DNA of 64,000 bases, taken from the NCBI RefSeq assembly GCF_900636325.1, contig NZ_LR134263.1, forward strand, positions 2,728,001 to 2,792,000. The letters are read 5' to 3'. The translations under genes and the position numbers were made by a program. The notes under the pieces are model-generated. The model made no database searches. It saw nothing but the letters and a program-made list of their open reading frames with translations, and had not been told where the DNA came from. Below are positions 29,472-38,263 of this stretch, one piece after another. Each line of letters opens with the position of its first letter. The first letter of the stretch is position 1. The stretch comes from Staphylococcus delphini. Lineage in GTDB: Bacteria > Bacillota > Bacilli > Staphylococcales > Staphylococcaceae.

Positions 29472-30704
29472 TTATTCCTTTGTCATCAACATGAAGTCAT
29501 TCATTTTCTTGATTTCTTTATCCGTTACATAAAAAAGTGAAATGACCAAACTCGCGACACTGACTAACATAAAATTGATATTGATCGTATCAAAAATTTG
29601 AGGTAAAATCCCACCAGTGAACGCCCCAAATGGTATCAAAATACTTAGTAATGTCTCATTTGTAGTTGCTACACGACCTAGCATATTTTGAGGTGGCAAT
29701 AATTGAAACGCGTTGATAAAAGCTAAGTTGATAATTCCAATCATGATATTTGAAACTAAAAACATCGGTAATATATAAACATAGCTTACATTAATGAATA
29801 GGTAAATACATAACCATATAATCGACAGCATGAGAAAGCTACTAAATAGTAATTTGCTAAACTTGATATACCCAATGATTTTTGGTCCCACTAGGTAACC
29901 TAAGATGAGCCCTAGACCATTAACAAAGAGTATCATTGAAAACACTTTACTATCGTTTCCTTCTAGCACAGCTATTTTAGGATAAATCACCGTTACAGCT
30001 GAAATAGAAAAGTTGATAACGGATAGCGGAAGTAAAAGTTTTAATATTTTAGGACGCGATACGTATTTCATCCCTTCTTTCAAATCTGCTAAATAACGGC
30101 TTAATATTCGATTGCTAGCTTCTATATTGTCTTTATGACGAATTGTTGTTGAATTTAACCTAAGCAGTTTAAAAACAAAAAAGGCTACAACAAATATGAT
30201 GACATTGAATGAAAAAATATTCACTATCAAAAATATACTGAGTAAAACCCCAACTAAAGCATCTAATACCACATCTAGCCCTTTATATGTTATTTGAAAT
30301 ATTGCATTATATTTAATCACTTGACGCTCATGAGTAGACAGTTGGGGAATAAGTACACTTTCTGCAGGATAAATCACAGACGAAAATAGTGTAGACATAC
30401 TTAGCAATACGTACAAAATAAGCAAATGTTGATGATCTAATAAGAAATACAAAGACATCAGCATCACTATAAAAACTTGTGCAAGTGTACTGATACATAA
30501 GATTTTTTTAATGTTGTACCTATCTAAAATGGGTCCTAAAAAGAACATGAACACATCAATAAACCCTACGATAACACCAATGATGCCTAAATATAAAGTA
30601 TTATGGTAAGTAACAGCAACATACCACGTTAATGAGATGAGTATGATACTATCACCAATATTTGTTAGCACTCGTCCAAAAAGTAACTTGTGAACTTCTT
30701 TCAT
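29472..30704 (-). CDS. MFS transporter
   Basis: 410 residues from the ATG at 30704, preceded by GGGGTGGGTGA; a TTG eight codons earlier is a weaker alternative. About 12 membrane spans. N-terminal motif LLFGRVLTNIGDSIILISLTW and the loop DRYNIKK place it in the drug:proton antiporter DHA3 (MefA/macrolide-like) branch. AT-rich, Ile/Leu-rich and more divergent than its neighbours, which may mark an accessory gene. Substrate unknown; export of a toxic compound is a reasonable inference. Confidence 0.8.
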   Translation of the reverse strand: MKEVHKLLFGRVLTNIGDSIILISLTWYVAVTYHNTLYLGIIGVIVGFIDVFMFFLGPILDRYNIKKILCISTLAQVFIVMLMSLYFLLDHQHLLILYVLLSMSTLFSSVIYPAESVLIPQLSTHERQVIKYNAIFQITYKGLDVVLDALVGVLLSIFLIVNIFSFNVIIFVVAFFVFKLLRLNSTTIRHKDNIEASNRILSRYLADLKEGMKYVSRPKILKLLLPLSVINFSISAVTVIYPKIAVLEGNDSKVFSMILFVNGLGLILGYLVGPKIIGYIKFSKLLFSSFLMLSIIWLCIYLFINVSYVYILPMFLVSNIMIGIINLAFINAFQLLPPQNMLGRVATTNETLLSILIPFGAFTGGILPQIFDTININFMLVSVASLVISLFYVTDKEIKKMNDFMLMTKE

Positions 30705-30752
30705 TTCACCCACCCCACATATTTCCAAACATCTAAACCCCTCTATTTATAC

Positions 30753-30799
30753 AAAAAAGGCCAACTCTGTTTCGCATTGTTAAGAGGCGTTAGTTGGCT
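30753..30799 (-). terminator. possible second terminator behind rpsR
   Basis: GCCAACT and AGTTGGC form a seven-base stem with a 25-base loop, followed on the minus strand by CTTTTTT. It lies downstream of the stronger rpsR terminator. Confidence 0.5.
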
Positions 30800-30871
30800 T
30801 CTAATACTCTAATATTACTACGCTTATTTATAAAAGTCATGCTTTTTATTGATTTCAAATACTTTTAATTT

Positions 30872-30909
30872 AAAAGCCCCATACACCTCAATGGATGTAC
30901 GGGGTCTTT
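30872..30909 (-). terminator. rpsF-ssb-rpsR operon terminator
   Basis: On the minus strand CCCCGTACATCC pairs with GGTGTATGGGG, followed by CTTTTAAATT, immediately after the rpsR stop. Confidence 0.8.
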
Positions 30910-30920
30910 ATTAGTTTGGC

Positions 30921-31163
30921 TTACGCTTCGTCTTTAACGAATGGTAATAATGCCATATGACGTGCACGTTTGATCGCTGTAGTCAACATACGTTGATATT
31001 TAGCTGAAGTTCCTGTTACACGACGTGGTAAAATTTTACCGCGTTCTGAGATAAAACGTTTTAATAACTCAGTATCTTTGTAGTCGATGTGTGTAATACC
31101 GTTTGCTGTGAAATAACAAACTTTTTTACGACGACGACCGCCTCTTCTTGGTCCACCTGCCAT
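30921..31163 (-). CDS. rpsR: 30S ribosomal protein S18
   Basis: 80 residues, the usual length in staphylococci. Basic start [16 protein letters not shown] and the core [33 protein letters not shown] identify S18, which binds S6 in the platform of the small subunit. GGGAGG precedes the ATG. Last gene of the S6-SSB-S18 operon. In S. aureus the 3' end of rpsR is also an island attachment site; no element is inserted here. Confidence 0.98.
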   Translation of the reverse strand: MAGGPRRGGRRRKKVCYFTANGITHIDYKDTELLKRFISERGKILPRRVTGTSAKYQRMLTTAIKRARHMALLPFVKDEA

Positions 31164-31215
31164 GATTAGTGCCTCCCTTACATTAAAGATTGTTTTCTAT
31201 ACGTTCAGATTGTCA

Positions 31216-31719
31216 TTAGAATGGTAAATCATCATCGCTAATATCGATAGGGCCGTTCGCATTCGCAAATGGGTTATCGTTAGCTGGTTGATGATTGTTT
31301 TGGTAAGACGAATTTTGGCCTTGTTGTTGTCCACCGAAACCTTGACCGTAGCTATCGAATTGATTACCTTGGTTCTGGTTCGCGTGACGTTGGTTTTGTG
31401 ATTTTGGCTCAAGGAATTGAACACTATCACATACCACTTCAGTGACGAATACACGTCGGCCTTCTTGGTTTTCGTAACTGCGTGATTGTAAGCGACCGTC
31501 AACGCCAGCGAGACTTCCTTTAAACAAGAAGTTGTTAACATTTTCTGCTTGTTTACGGAAAACAACACAGTTAATGAAGTCTGCTTCACGTTCCCCTTGC
31601 GCATTCGTAAATGTACGATTAACCGCTAAGGTAAATGTCGCTACACTTACGCCTGAGGGTGTCGTTCTGTATTCTGGATCTTTAGTTAAGCGACCTACTA
31701 ATACGACTCTATTAAGCAT
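31216..31719 (-). CDS. ssb: single-stranded DNA-binding protein
   Basis: 167 residues. OB-fold domain 1-105 ([18 protein letters not shown] at the start, [21 protein letters not shown]), a Gln/Asn/Gly-rich linker, and the acidic partner-binding tip DISDDDLPF at the end. Protects single-stranded DNA and recruits repair and replication proteins. Sits 22 bases after rpsF and 52 bases before rpsR, the classic Firmicute arrangement. Confidence 0.98.
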   Translation of the reverse strand: MLNRVVLVGRLTKDPEYRTTPSGVSVATFTLAVNRTFTNAQGEREADFINCVVFRKQAENVNNFLFKGSLAGVDGRLQSRSYENQEGRRVFVTEVVCDSVQFLEPKSQNQRHANQNQGNQFDSYGQGFGGQQQGQNSSYQNNHQPANDNPFANANGPIDISDDDLPF

Positions 31720-31741
31720 TTACACGCCCCCAATTATTCTA

Positions 31742-32038
31742 TTACTTGTTTTCGTCTTCACGGACAACGATGTAACGAATGATATCGTCATTGATTTTAG
31801 CTAAACGTTGGAATTCGTCAGTAGCTTTGTTGTTTTCAGACTGGATACGTACGATGTTGTAGTAACCATCTTTGAAGTCTTCAATTTCATAAGCTAAGCG
31901 ACGTTTACCCCAGTCCTTAGTTTCTAATACCTCAGAACCTTCAGAAGCTAAAATTCCGTTGAAACGTTCCACTACTGCTTTGCGTGCATCTTCTTCAATG
32001 TTTGGACGCACGATGTACATTACTTCATATGTTCTCAT
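31742..32038 (-). CDS. rpsF: 30S ribosomal protein S6
   Basis: 98 residues. [40 protein letters not shown] and the end region IVVREDE are typical S6. Ribosome site AAGGAGG lies before the ATG, partly next to the leader hairpin that binds S6:S18. First gene of the operon. Confidence 0.98.
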   Translation of the reverse strand: MRTYEVMYIVRPNIEEDARKAVVERFNGILASEGSEVLETKDWGKRRLAYEIEDFKDGYYNIVRIQSENNKATDEFQRLAKINDDIIRYIVVREDENK

Positions 32039-32051
32039 TGTATATTGGCAC

Positions 32052-32100
32052 CTCCTTATGGTCTATGCGGCTTGTCAAAATTCAAATGACAAGCAAGGAA
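32052..32100 (-). promoter_or_regulatory. S6:S18 autoregulatory leader of rpsF
   Basis: On the minus strand GCTTGTCA...TGACAAGC forms a hairpin followed by CGCATAGACC and the AAGGAGG site. This matches the rpsF leader in which the S6:S18 complex binds a CCG-containing helix to repress translation. Confidence 0.7.
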
Positions 32101-32281
32101 TAATTTTCATTACTCACATTCAAAAATTGTATCATAGCCCCTTACAAATTACAATATGTTTCACGAATTCCTCAATCTAAATTGTTCGGACGCACCATTT
32201 ACTTAGTTCCCTATTTAAAATCATTTCAAATAAACCGCTTTCTCCTTAACAAGAATTAAAATTAATGGTTTTTTACTTTTA

Positions 32282-32326
32282 ATTAAGAAACAGTTAATTT
32301 TTATACTCATAAAAACGTGGTATATT
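32282..32326 (+). promoter_or_regulatory. SaeR-type box and promoter of the sbi-like gene
   Basis: ATTAA-GAAACA-GTTAA (32282-32297) matches the S. aureus SaeR site GTTAAN6GTTAA at nine of ten positions. Directly after it comes a weak -35 (TTTTTA, 32298) and TATATT (32321) at 17-base spacing, 55 bases before the ATG. Confidence 0.55.
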
Positions 32327-32380
32327 CTTTTGTGTTAATAATAAAAACGAAAGCGCATATAGACAGAAAGGGAATGAACA

Positions 32381-33871
32381 ATGAAAACTAAATACACATC
32401 AAAGTTATTAATTGGGGCAGCAACATTATCTTTAGCAACATTAATTTCACAAGGCACTGCAAACGCAAGCGAGCAAACATCATCACTTGCAGACGCACAG
32501 CCAGTAAGTTATGAATCAACAAACGTTTCACCAGAGCAAAAAGCATTTTACCAAGTGTTACATATGGAAGGTATTTCAGAGAGCCAACGTGACCAATACA
32601 TCAAAAAACTTCATGAAAACCCAGAAAGTGCACAAAACGTATTTTCAGAATCCATTAAAGACGCTAAAAACCCTGAGCGTCGTGTTGCACAACAAAATGC
32701 ATTTTACAGTGTATTACACAATGAGGATTTATCTGAACAACAACGTGACGCATACATCAGCGAAATCAGAGAAGATGCTGATCAAAGTCAAGAGGTTTTC
32801 GTTAAGTCATTGAACAGCACACCAGAAGCTGAGCAACCACAAACACCTCATAACGACTTGTTAGAAAAGGAACATCAAAATCTTCTTGCTGCTAACGAAG
32901 CACTTAAAGCATTGACGAAAGAAGATACAATTCAAAACAGACGTGCAGCACAACATGCAGTGAACAAACTTCCACGTCATAAAGTTGATGCTTTCCAAAA
33001 AGAATTAGATAAAATCAACGCGCCTCGTGATGCGAAAATTAAAGCAGATGCTGAAGCGAAAAGCCAAGGTCTTCAAATTGGCGAATCACCGAACATTGAA
33101 AAAACACCAGTACCGATTGAAGACACACCACAAGTAGAGAAAAAAGAAGAGCACAAAGCTGAAAGTGACAGCAAAGTAAAAGAAGCGCCTAAAGCAGACA
33201 CAGAGAAAAAAGCGGATGCAGAGAAAAAACCTCAAGCTGAAAACAACGCTAAAGCTGAAAAAGCACCTAAAGTGGAAGCGCCTAAAGTACAAACACCTAA
33301 AGTAGAGAATAAAACTGAAACTGACAAAACAGCTGAAACTAAAGAAACTGCACCATCAACAGAAGCGACACCAGATGTGAAAGACAATGGTAGTGTTACA
33401 CCTGTATTACCTGAAACAGGAGAAGCTACAACTTCAACACTTTCAAGCTACTGGAACGCTTTCAAAGACGGCGTGTACAATGGCTATACGTATGTTAAAG
33501 ATGGTGTGACAAGTGGATTAGATTATTTAAAAGAGCAGTATAATTATATTACTAAAAAATATAATAAGGCAAAATACTATACAGAATTATATAAAAATCA
33601 TAAAGGTTTAATTGATAAAACTGTGCTTGGCTTTTTAAACGACAACGGAACAAAAGCATATATTGCCCCTTTAGAAATTGATAAAAATGCTAACCCATTT
33701 TACAGCTCATATGCTCACACAAGAAATCTTGTAACAGAAAGCATTAATACAGGTAAAGTTTTATACACTTTATACCAAAACCCATCAGTAGTTAAAGCGG
33801 CTATTACTGCGGCTGAAACTGCCAACACAGTGAAAAACGTTTTCAATAGCTTCTTATCAATCTTCAAATAA
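32381..33871 (+). CDS. sbi: Sbi-like IgG- and complement-binding surface protein
   Basis: 496 residues. Signal peptide with ANA-type cleavage near residue 29. Two triple-helix IgG-binding domains of the protein A type (about 49-98, EQKAFYQVLHMEGISESQRD; about 101-148, QQNAFYSVLHNEDLSEQQRD). Residues about 157-225 resemble Sbi domain IV, which binds C3d: the segment QNRRAAQHAVNK keeps the Arg and Asn spaced by seven that I recall as R231/N238 in S. aureus. A Lys/Glu/Ala/Pro repeat region follows, then the Tyr-rich C-terminal domain (about 355-496). LPETG occurs at 343-347, in mid-protein, without a following hydrophobic span or charged tail. Immune evasion by binding antibody Fc and complement is expected. 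Confidence 0.85.
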   Translation: MKTKYTSKLLIGAATLSLATLISQGTANASEQTSSLADAQPVSYESTNVSPEQKAFYQVLHMEGISESQRDQYIKKLHENPESAQNVFSESIKDAKNPERRVAQQNAFYSVLHNEDLSEQQRDAYISEIREDADQSQEVFVKSLNSTPEAEQPQTPHNDLLEKEHQNLLAANEALKALTKEDTIQNRRAAQHAVNKLPRHKVDAFQKELDKINAPRDAKIKADAEAKSQGLQIGESPNIEKTPVPIEDTPQVEKKEEHKAESDSKVKEAPKADTEKKADAEKKPQAENNAKAEKAPKVEAPKVQTPKVENKTETDKTAETKETAPSTEATPDVKDNGSVTPVLPETGEATTSTLSSYWNAFKDGVYNGYTYVKDGVTSGLDYLKEQYNYITKKYNKAKYYTELYKNHKGLIDKTVLGFLNDNGTKAYIAPLEIDKNANPFYSSYAHTRNLVTESINTGKVLYTLYQNPSVVKAAITAAETANTVKNVFNSFLSIFK

Positions 33872-33876
33872 AAATG

Positions 33877-33917
33877 AAAATGAGACATACGTCATCCTAT
33901 GATGTGTGTCTCATTTT
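33877..33917. terminator. terminator of the sbi-like gene
   Basis: AAAATGAGACATACG and a complementary TGTGTGTCTCATTTTTT arm form a strong hairpin usable from both sides; the convergent ABC permease ends eight bases further. Confidence 0.85.
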
Positions 33918-33924
33918 TTATATC

Positions 33925-34734
33925 CTATTTTGTTAACAATTTATCTGAATTAAATCGTTTTGAAATGGTTAAATAAACGATGATATCGACGACAATCAAT
34001 ACAGCGACGAGAATCATTGAAATCATCGGACCAAACAAAAATGCACCGTTTGCTTGAGAAATGATAAAACCAATAATCGGTAAAATTAAAATCATTGAAA
34101 TAGACTGTGCTGATTTACTCGTATTCACACGTTGCGATACGGCTACAACAAATGAAATGGATAAAAACGTAATGAGCGGCGCAACGAGGAAAGTGACCAT
34201 GAGCCAACTAAAATTCGGAAAAATCATCTCACCTAACACTTTGACGCCATAAACATTGACGATAATGCCATAAATCAATACTGAAATCCAAGTAAGCAAA
34301 ATCGCCGGAATGCCTGAAACTAAAATCTTTCCAAGCATCAATTCTTTATTCGTAATCGGCGTATAGAGGAGGCCTTCAATCGTTTTATGCTCTTTTTCGC
34401 CCGTAAAACTTGTCGTTGCTAACATACTGGATACAAATACCGGTATGAGAATGAAAAATGGAATAAAGAAATACATCAAGATTGCATAAACAATACCGTG
34501 ATGATGGTCGATGGATTTCGGTAACACTTGGTCAGGCAACTGGTCAATAAACATACGCGCCCCGCCTATATAATCAACAACACCAAAACTGACATCACCA
34601 AGCACTATCGCTAACGGGAAAACTAGACTAAAAATAAACGGAACAATAAATACCGATACAAAAACGCCACGATCACTTCTAATATCCAATGCGTCTTTGT
34701 AAACAATTGTGAAGACATGTTTCATATTAATCAT
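33925..34734 (-). CDS. ABC-2 type transporter permease
   Basis: 269 residues from the ATG at 34734, which overlaps the end of the ATPase gene. Six predicted membrane spans. Layout of the ABC-2/NatB-type exporters with a first helix (SVFIVPFIFSLVFPLAIVLG), a long outer loop and the amphipathic ATPase-contact segment TTSFTGEKEHKTIEGLLYTPITNKELMLGK. Partner of the ATPase encoded just upstream. Substrate not evident; sodium, drug or lipid export are possible. Confidence 0.85.
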   Translation of the reverse strand: MINMKHVFTIVYKDALDIRSDRGVFVSVFIVPFIFSLVFPLAIVLGDVSFGVVDYIGGARMFIDQLPDQVLPKSIDHHHGIVYAILMYFFIPFFILIPVFVSSMLATTSFTGEKEHKTIEGLLYTPITNKELMLGKILVSGIPAILLTWISVLIYGIIVNVYGVKVLGEMIFPNFSWLMVTFLVAPLITFLSISFVVAVSQRVNTSKSAQSISMILILPIIGFIISQANGAFLFGPMISMILVAVLIVVDIIVYLTISKRFNSDKLLTK

Positions 34735-35662
34735 GTTGCACCACATCCATCTTCATGAAATATAATTCTTTAATCGTATGTTGAACTTCAGTGACTGTAT
34801 ACACGTCGAGTTGGTGTGCTGTAAACAGTTTAATCACCTGGGAAATATTGTCATAAGCCTCCACTTTCACACGGAGATACCCTTCTGTGTCACTATTTTC
34901 TTGGGCGACAAATGCCTGCTCATTTTCCAATAAAGCCAATGCACGTGTCACATCACTCACATGAATATCAAATTCCACTTGTGGCCATGCTTCACGCAAC
35001 AAATCTTCCGCACGTCCTGAAGCGATAAAACGACCGTCATCCATCATAAAAATATGGTCAGCTATTTGTTCTAGTCCTTGCAAATGGTGTGTACACATAA
35101 ATACCGTCATTTCTTCCTCTCGCACTTGCTGTTGTAAATAGGTGTTCAGTGATTCAGATGCTGATGGATCCAAACCAGACGTCGGTTCATCTAAAATCAA
35201 TAGTTTTGGGTGGTGAATGAGCGCACGCATAATCGCGACTTTTTGTTTCAAACCTTTACTCAATGTCCCAACTTTACTTTTTTTACGTTCAATTAACTCA
35301 AAATAAGTTAATAATGCATCAATTCGGTCGTCCATCACTACTTTTGGCACATCGTAAAAACGTGCCCATATTTTTAAATTTTCATATACTGTGAGATTTT
35401 CATACAAATTCCCATCATTTTGCACACCCATCTGTTTACGCACGCGTTCAAAATGGGGGTCTGTCGTCTTTACTCCAAACACCTCAATTTCACCATGCGT
35501 TGGTTGAAGTAAACCTGTCAATAAGCGAACTGTCGTCGTTTTCCCTACCCCGTTCGGCCCCAAAATCGCATTAATCGTTCCCGGTTTCAAAGTAAAAGAA
35601 ATATCATTAATCACATTTTTACCATTTAGCGTCTTTTGTAGTTGGTTCACACGGACTAACAT
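34727..35662 (-). CDS. ABC transporter ATPase (NatA/CcmA-like)
   Basis: 311 residues from the ATG at 35662, preceded by GAGAGGTGAGG; a start six codons earlier would place that site within the coding region. Walker A GPNGVGKTT, variant signature LSKGLKQK, Walker B LLILDEPTSGLDP, switch His in CTHHLQGLEQ. The C-terminal ~90 residues form an extra regulatory domain common in ABC-2 exporter ATPases. Two-gene operon with the permease. Confidence 0.88.
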   Translation of the reverse strand: MLVRVNQLQKTLNGKNVINDISFTLKPGTINAILGPNGVGKTTTVRLLTGLLQPTHGEIEVFGVKTTDPHFERVRKQMGVQNDGNLYENLTVYENLKIWARFYDVPKVVMDDRIDALLTYFELIERKKSKVGTLSKGLKQKVAIMRALIHHPKLLILDEPTSGLDPSASESLNTYLQQQVREEEMTVFMCTHHLQGLEQIADHIFMMDDGRFIASGRAEDLLREAWPQVEFDIHVSDVTRALALLENEQAFVAQENSDTEGYLRVKVEAYDNISQVIKLFTAHQLDVYTVTEVQHTIKELYFMKMDVVQHD

Positions 35663-35938
35663 CGTCCTCACCTCTCTCATTGTTGTCTGCTATACACACC
35701 CTCTATTAAGCACATTTTACCACTTTTTTTGCATAATACATGATATTTTATCGATTTTACACGGAAATTTCAGAATACTCTATCTCATTTTGAAACCATT
35801 ATACCACATCGATATGTCACAAATACGATAGTCCATCATAGCGATGATTAACAAGCGCATCACCCTCTAGGAAACACGCGATCGTCTCTAGTCCTCGTGC
35901 GCCTTCTCATTCCAATACGCGTAATGTACCGAAACACC
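35663..35938. other. intergenic region without recognised gene
   Basis: Holds the presumed promoter of the ABC pair at its left side. A stretch at 35850-35920 contains short GC-richer inverted repeats but no firm homology to the dispersed elements was established. Confidence 0.35.
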
Positions 35939-35981
35939 AAAAAAGAGCTAAAATGCTGATGATCTCAACACTTTAGCTCTC
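35939..35981 (-). terminator. ychF terminator
   Basis: AGAGCTAAAGTG...CATTTTAGCTCT hairpin with a TTTTTT run on the minus strand just past the ychF stop. Confidence 0.85.
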
Positions 35982-35992
35982 TTTGTTATCTC

Positions 35993-37090
35993 CTACACAT
36001 TAAAACGGAAATGCACGACATCGCCATCACGCATTACGTAATCTTTACCTTCTAAGCGCATTTTACCCGCTTCTTTCGCACCTTGTTCACCTTGATTAGC
36101 CACGAAGTCTTCATAGCTCGTCACTTCAGCACGAATGAAACCACGTTCAAAGTCTGTATGAATGATACCCGCACATTGTGGCGCCGTCATACCTTCCTTA
36201 AACGTCCATGCACGCACTTCTTGCACACCTGCTGTAAAGTACGTCGCCAATCCTAATAAATCATATGTTTTACGGATTAAACGGTTCAAACCAGGCTCTT
36301 CAATCCCTAATTCTTCCAAGAACATCGCTTTATCTTCCTCGTCTAATGTCGCAATCTCTTCCTCGATTTTGGCGCTAATGACGATCACTTCTGAATCCTC
36401 TTGTGCCGCATACTCACGAATCGCTTTCACTTTATCATTTTCTGCGTCATTAATTTCATCTTCACCGACGTTCGCGATATATAACATTGATTTTGACGTT
36501 AATAATTGTGCTTGGTTCACATATTTTTGATCTTCATCATTAAACGCTAAACTACGGACAGGTTGCCCATTTTCAAGTGTTTCTTTAATTCTTGTTAAAA
36601 TGCGCACTTCATTCACGGCTGTTTTGTCTTTTTGTTTCGCCATTTTTTCTAAGCGTGGCAAACGTTTTTCAACAGATTCTAAATCCGCTAACACTAACTC
36701 CATGTTGATGACTTCAATATCTTCAATCGGGTTCACGCGTCCTGCAACGTGTGTGACATTTTCATCATCGAAAGCACGCACAACTTGGCAAATCGCATCG
36801 ACTTCACGAATGTGTGATAAAAATTTATTGCCGAGACCTTCCCCTTTTGAGGCACCTTTCACGATTCCAGCAATATCTGTAAATTCAAACGTTGTAGGTA
36901 CCGTTCTTTTCGGATTTACGATTGCTTCTAATTGTGTTAAACGTGTATCAGGTACCTCAACGATGCCGACATTAGGGTCAATCGTTGCGAAAGGATAGTT
37001 TGCAGCAAGTGCACCTGCTTTTGTAATTGCGTTAAATAAAGTTGATTTTCCGACGTTAGGTAAGCCGACAATACCAGCTGTTAAAGCCAT
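35993..37090 (-). CDS. ychF: redox-regulated ATPase YchF (Obg family)
   Basis: 365 residues. P-loop GLPNVGKSTLFN near the start, DIAGIVKGASKGEGLGNKFL as G3 region, the NxxE-type specificity loop typical of YchF (which prefers ATP over GTP), a coiled-coil insert and a C-terminal TGS domain ending DGDVVHFRFNV. Binds ribosomes and affects stress responses in other bacteria. Overlaps the DUF951 gene by ten bases. Confidence 0.96.
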   Translation of the reverse strand: MALTAGIVGLPNVGKSTLFNAITKAGALAANYPFATIDPNVGIVEVPDTRLTQLEAIVNPKRTVPTTFEFTDIAGIVKGASKGEGLGNKFLSHIREVDAICQVVRAFDDENVTHVAGRVNPIEDIEVINMELVLADLESVEKRLPRLEKMAKQKDKTAVNEVRILTRIKETLENGQPVRSLAFNDEDQKYVNQAQLLTSKSMLYIANVGEDEINDAENDKVKAIREYAAQEDSEVIVISAKIEEEIATLDEEDKAMFLEELGIEEPGLNRLIRKTYDLLGLATYFTAGVQEVRAWTFKEGMTAPQCAGIIHTDFERGFIRAEVTSYEDFVANQGEQGAKEAGKMRLEGKDYVMRDGDVVHFRFNV

Positions 37091-37302
37091 GTTTCATTCT
37101 CCTTCTCATTTGAACTCGCTTTTTCGAGCACTTTTTTTATTTTTTTGTTGAATATTTGACGTGGTAACATAATGCTGCGCTGACAATTTTCACATTTGAT
37201 ACGGATGTCTGCACCCATACGAATAATTTTAAAACGATTTGTTCCACATGCGTGTTGCTTCTTCATCTCTACTATATCATTTAATTCGTAATTTGAAGCC
37301 AC
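37081..37302 (-). CDS. DUF951 small zinc-ribbon-like protein
   Basis: 73 residues. MKKQHACGTNRFKIIRMGAD and IKCENCQRSIMLPR give a C-x(n)-CxxC pattern suggestive of metal or nucleic-acid binding. Conserved partner of ychF and mscS in Firmicutes (YyaB-like neighbourhood). Overlaps ychF and starts 12 bases after the mscS stop, so it is co-transcribed. No defined activity. Confidence 0.8.
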   Translation of the reverse strand: MASNYELNDIVEMKKQHACGTNRFKIIRMGADIRIKCENCQRSIMLPRQIFNKKIKKVLEKASSNEKENETWL

Positions 37303-37314
37303 TCAATTTCACCT

Positions 37315-38205
37315 CTATGCTTCCTTGTTGTGTTGTTCTTGATATAACTGAACAAGTGTCGGCATTGGCGCTTCAATACCTTCAGACTGTAGAAACTCTT
37401 TTAACTCACGACGTAAAATACGCGATCCACCAAAGCTTTCACCAGGCAACGTTTCACCCGCCACACGAATCATCACTTCATAGCTATTGAATTTATCGAC
37501 ACCTAATACTTCAGGCGGTTCGATAAAAATATCATACTTTTTAGGAATCGTTTTTAAGAAGAGGTTCATTTTCTTCTCTACCTCGTCAATTTTCTCATGA
37601 ATCGACACTGGAATATCAATAATGGAGACACCATTGGTCACTGAGAAGTTCGTCACTTCGCTCATCGTCCCGTTTGGAATAATCGAAAGCTCACCTGTAA
37701 ACGATAAAATGCGTGTCGAACGTAGACCAATCGATTTGACTGTTCCTTCTGCTATCGGCGCACTGTTGTTTTTAATACTCACATAGTCCCCGACATCAAA
37801 CTGATTTTCAAATATAATAAAGAACCCTGTAATGACGTCTTTCACGAGTGTTTGCGCACCAAAACCAATCGCTAAACCAACGACACCAGCCCCTGCTAAA
37901 ATACTTTCAACGCTAATACCAAATTTGCTAAGCACCGTCGTTAAAGTGATAAACCATACAATATAACCGACCACATTTTGAACGAGGGTAATCAATGTTT
38001 TTGATCTTTTGGCACGATTGGTTTTACCTGAACGATTGTTGACTTTGAAAAATTGTGCGATACCTTTGTTTAAAATACGTATAATGATAAAAGCCGCCAA
38101 CACGTAGATTAAAACAATAATTAGTTTTGTTAAAAGGTTCGAATAGGTTTCTGGATCTAATAACGGTTGCACCATACTTTTGAGTATTGCTTTAAATTGC
38201 TCCAT
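37315..38205 (-). CDS. mscS: small-conductance mechanosensitive channel, MscS family
   Basis: 296 residues. Three N-terminal membrane helices; the pore helix and hinge SILAGAGVVGLAIGFGAQTLVKDVITGFFIIFENQF contain the Gly/Ala-packed TM3 of MscS, followed by the beta domain (VGDYVSIKNNSAPIAEGTVKSIGLRSTRI) and the alpha/beta vestibule. Releases solutes on osmotic downshift. Family-typical length. Part of the parB-mscS-DUF951-ychF cluster. Confidence 0.92.
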   Translation of the reverse strand: MEQFKAILKSMVQPLLDPETYSNLLTKLIIVLIYVLAAFIIIRILNKGIAQFFKVNNRSGKTNRAKRSKTLITLVQNVVGYIVWFITLTTVLSKFGISVESILAGAGVVGLAIGFGAQTLVKDVITGFFIIFENQFDVGDYVSIKNNSAPIAEGTVKSIGLRSTRILSFTGELSIIPNGTMSEVTNFSVTNGVSIIDIPVSIHEKIDEVEKKMNLFLKTIPKKYDIFIEPPEVLGVDKFNSYEVMIRVAGETLPGESFGGSRILRRELKEFLQSEGIEAPMPTLVQLYQEQHNKEA

Positions 38206-38263
38206 AATTAACTCCCTTCTCTATGCATAATCTTCAATGTTGATGTCCACACCCTTGGAGACA

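Noticed and set aside
30700..30920. Island inserted at the rpsR 3' end, a known attachment site in S. aureus
   Set aside because: Only two terminators and an MFS gene follow; no integrase or duplicated core is seen.
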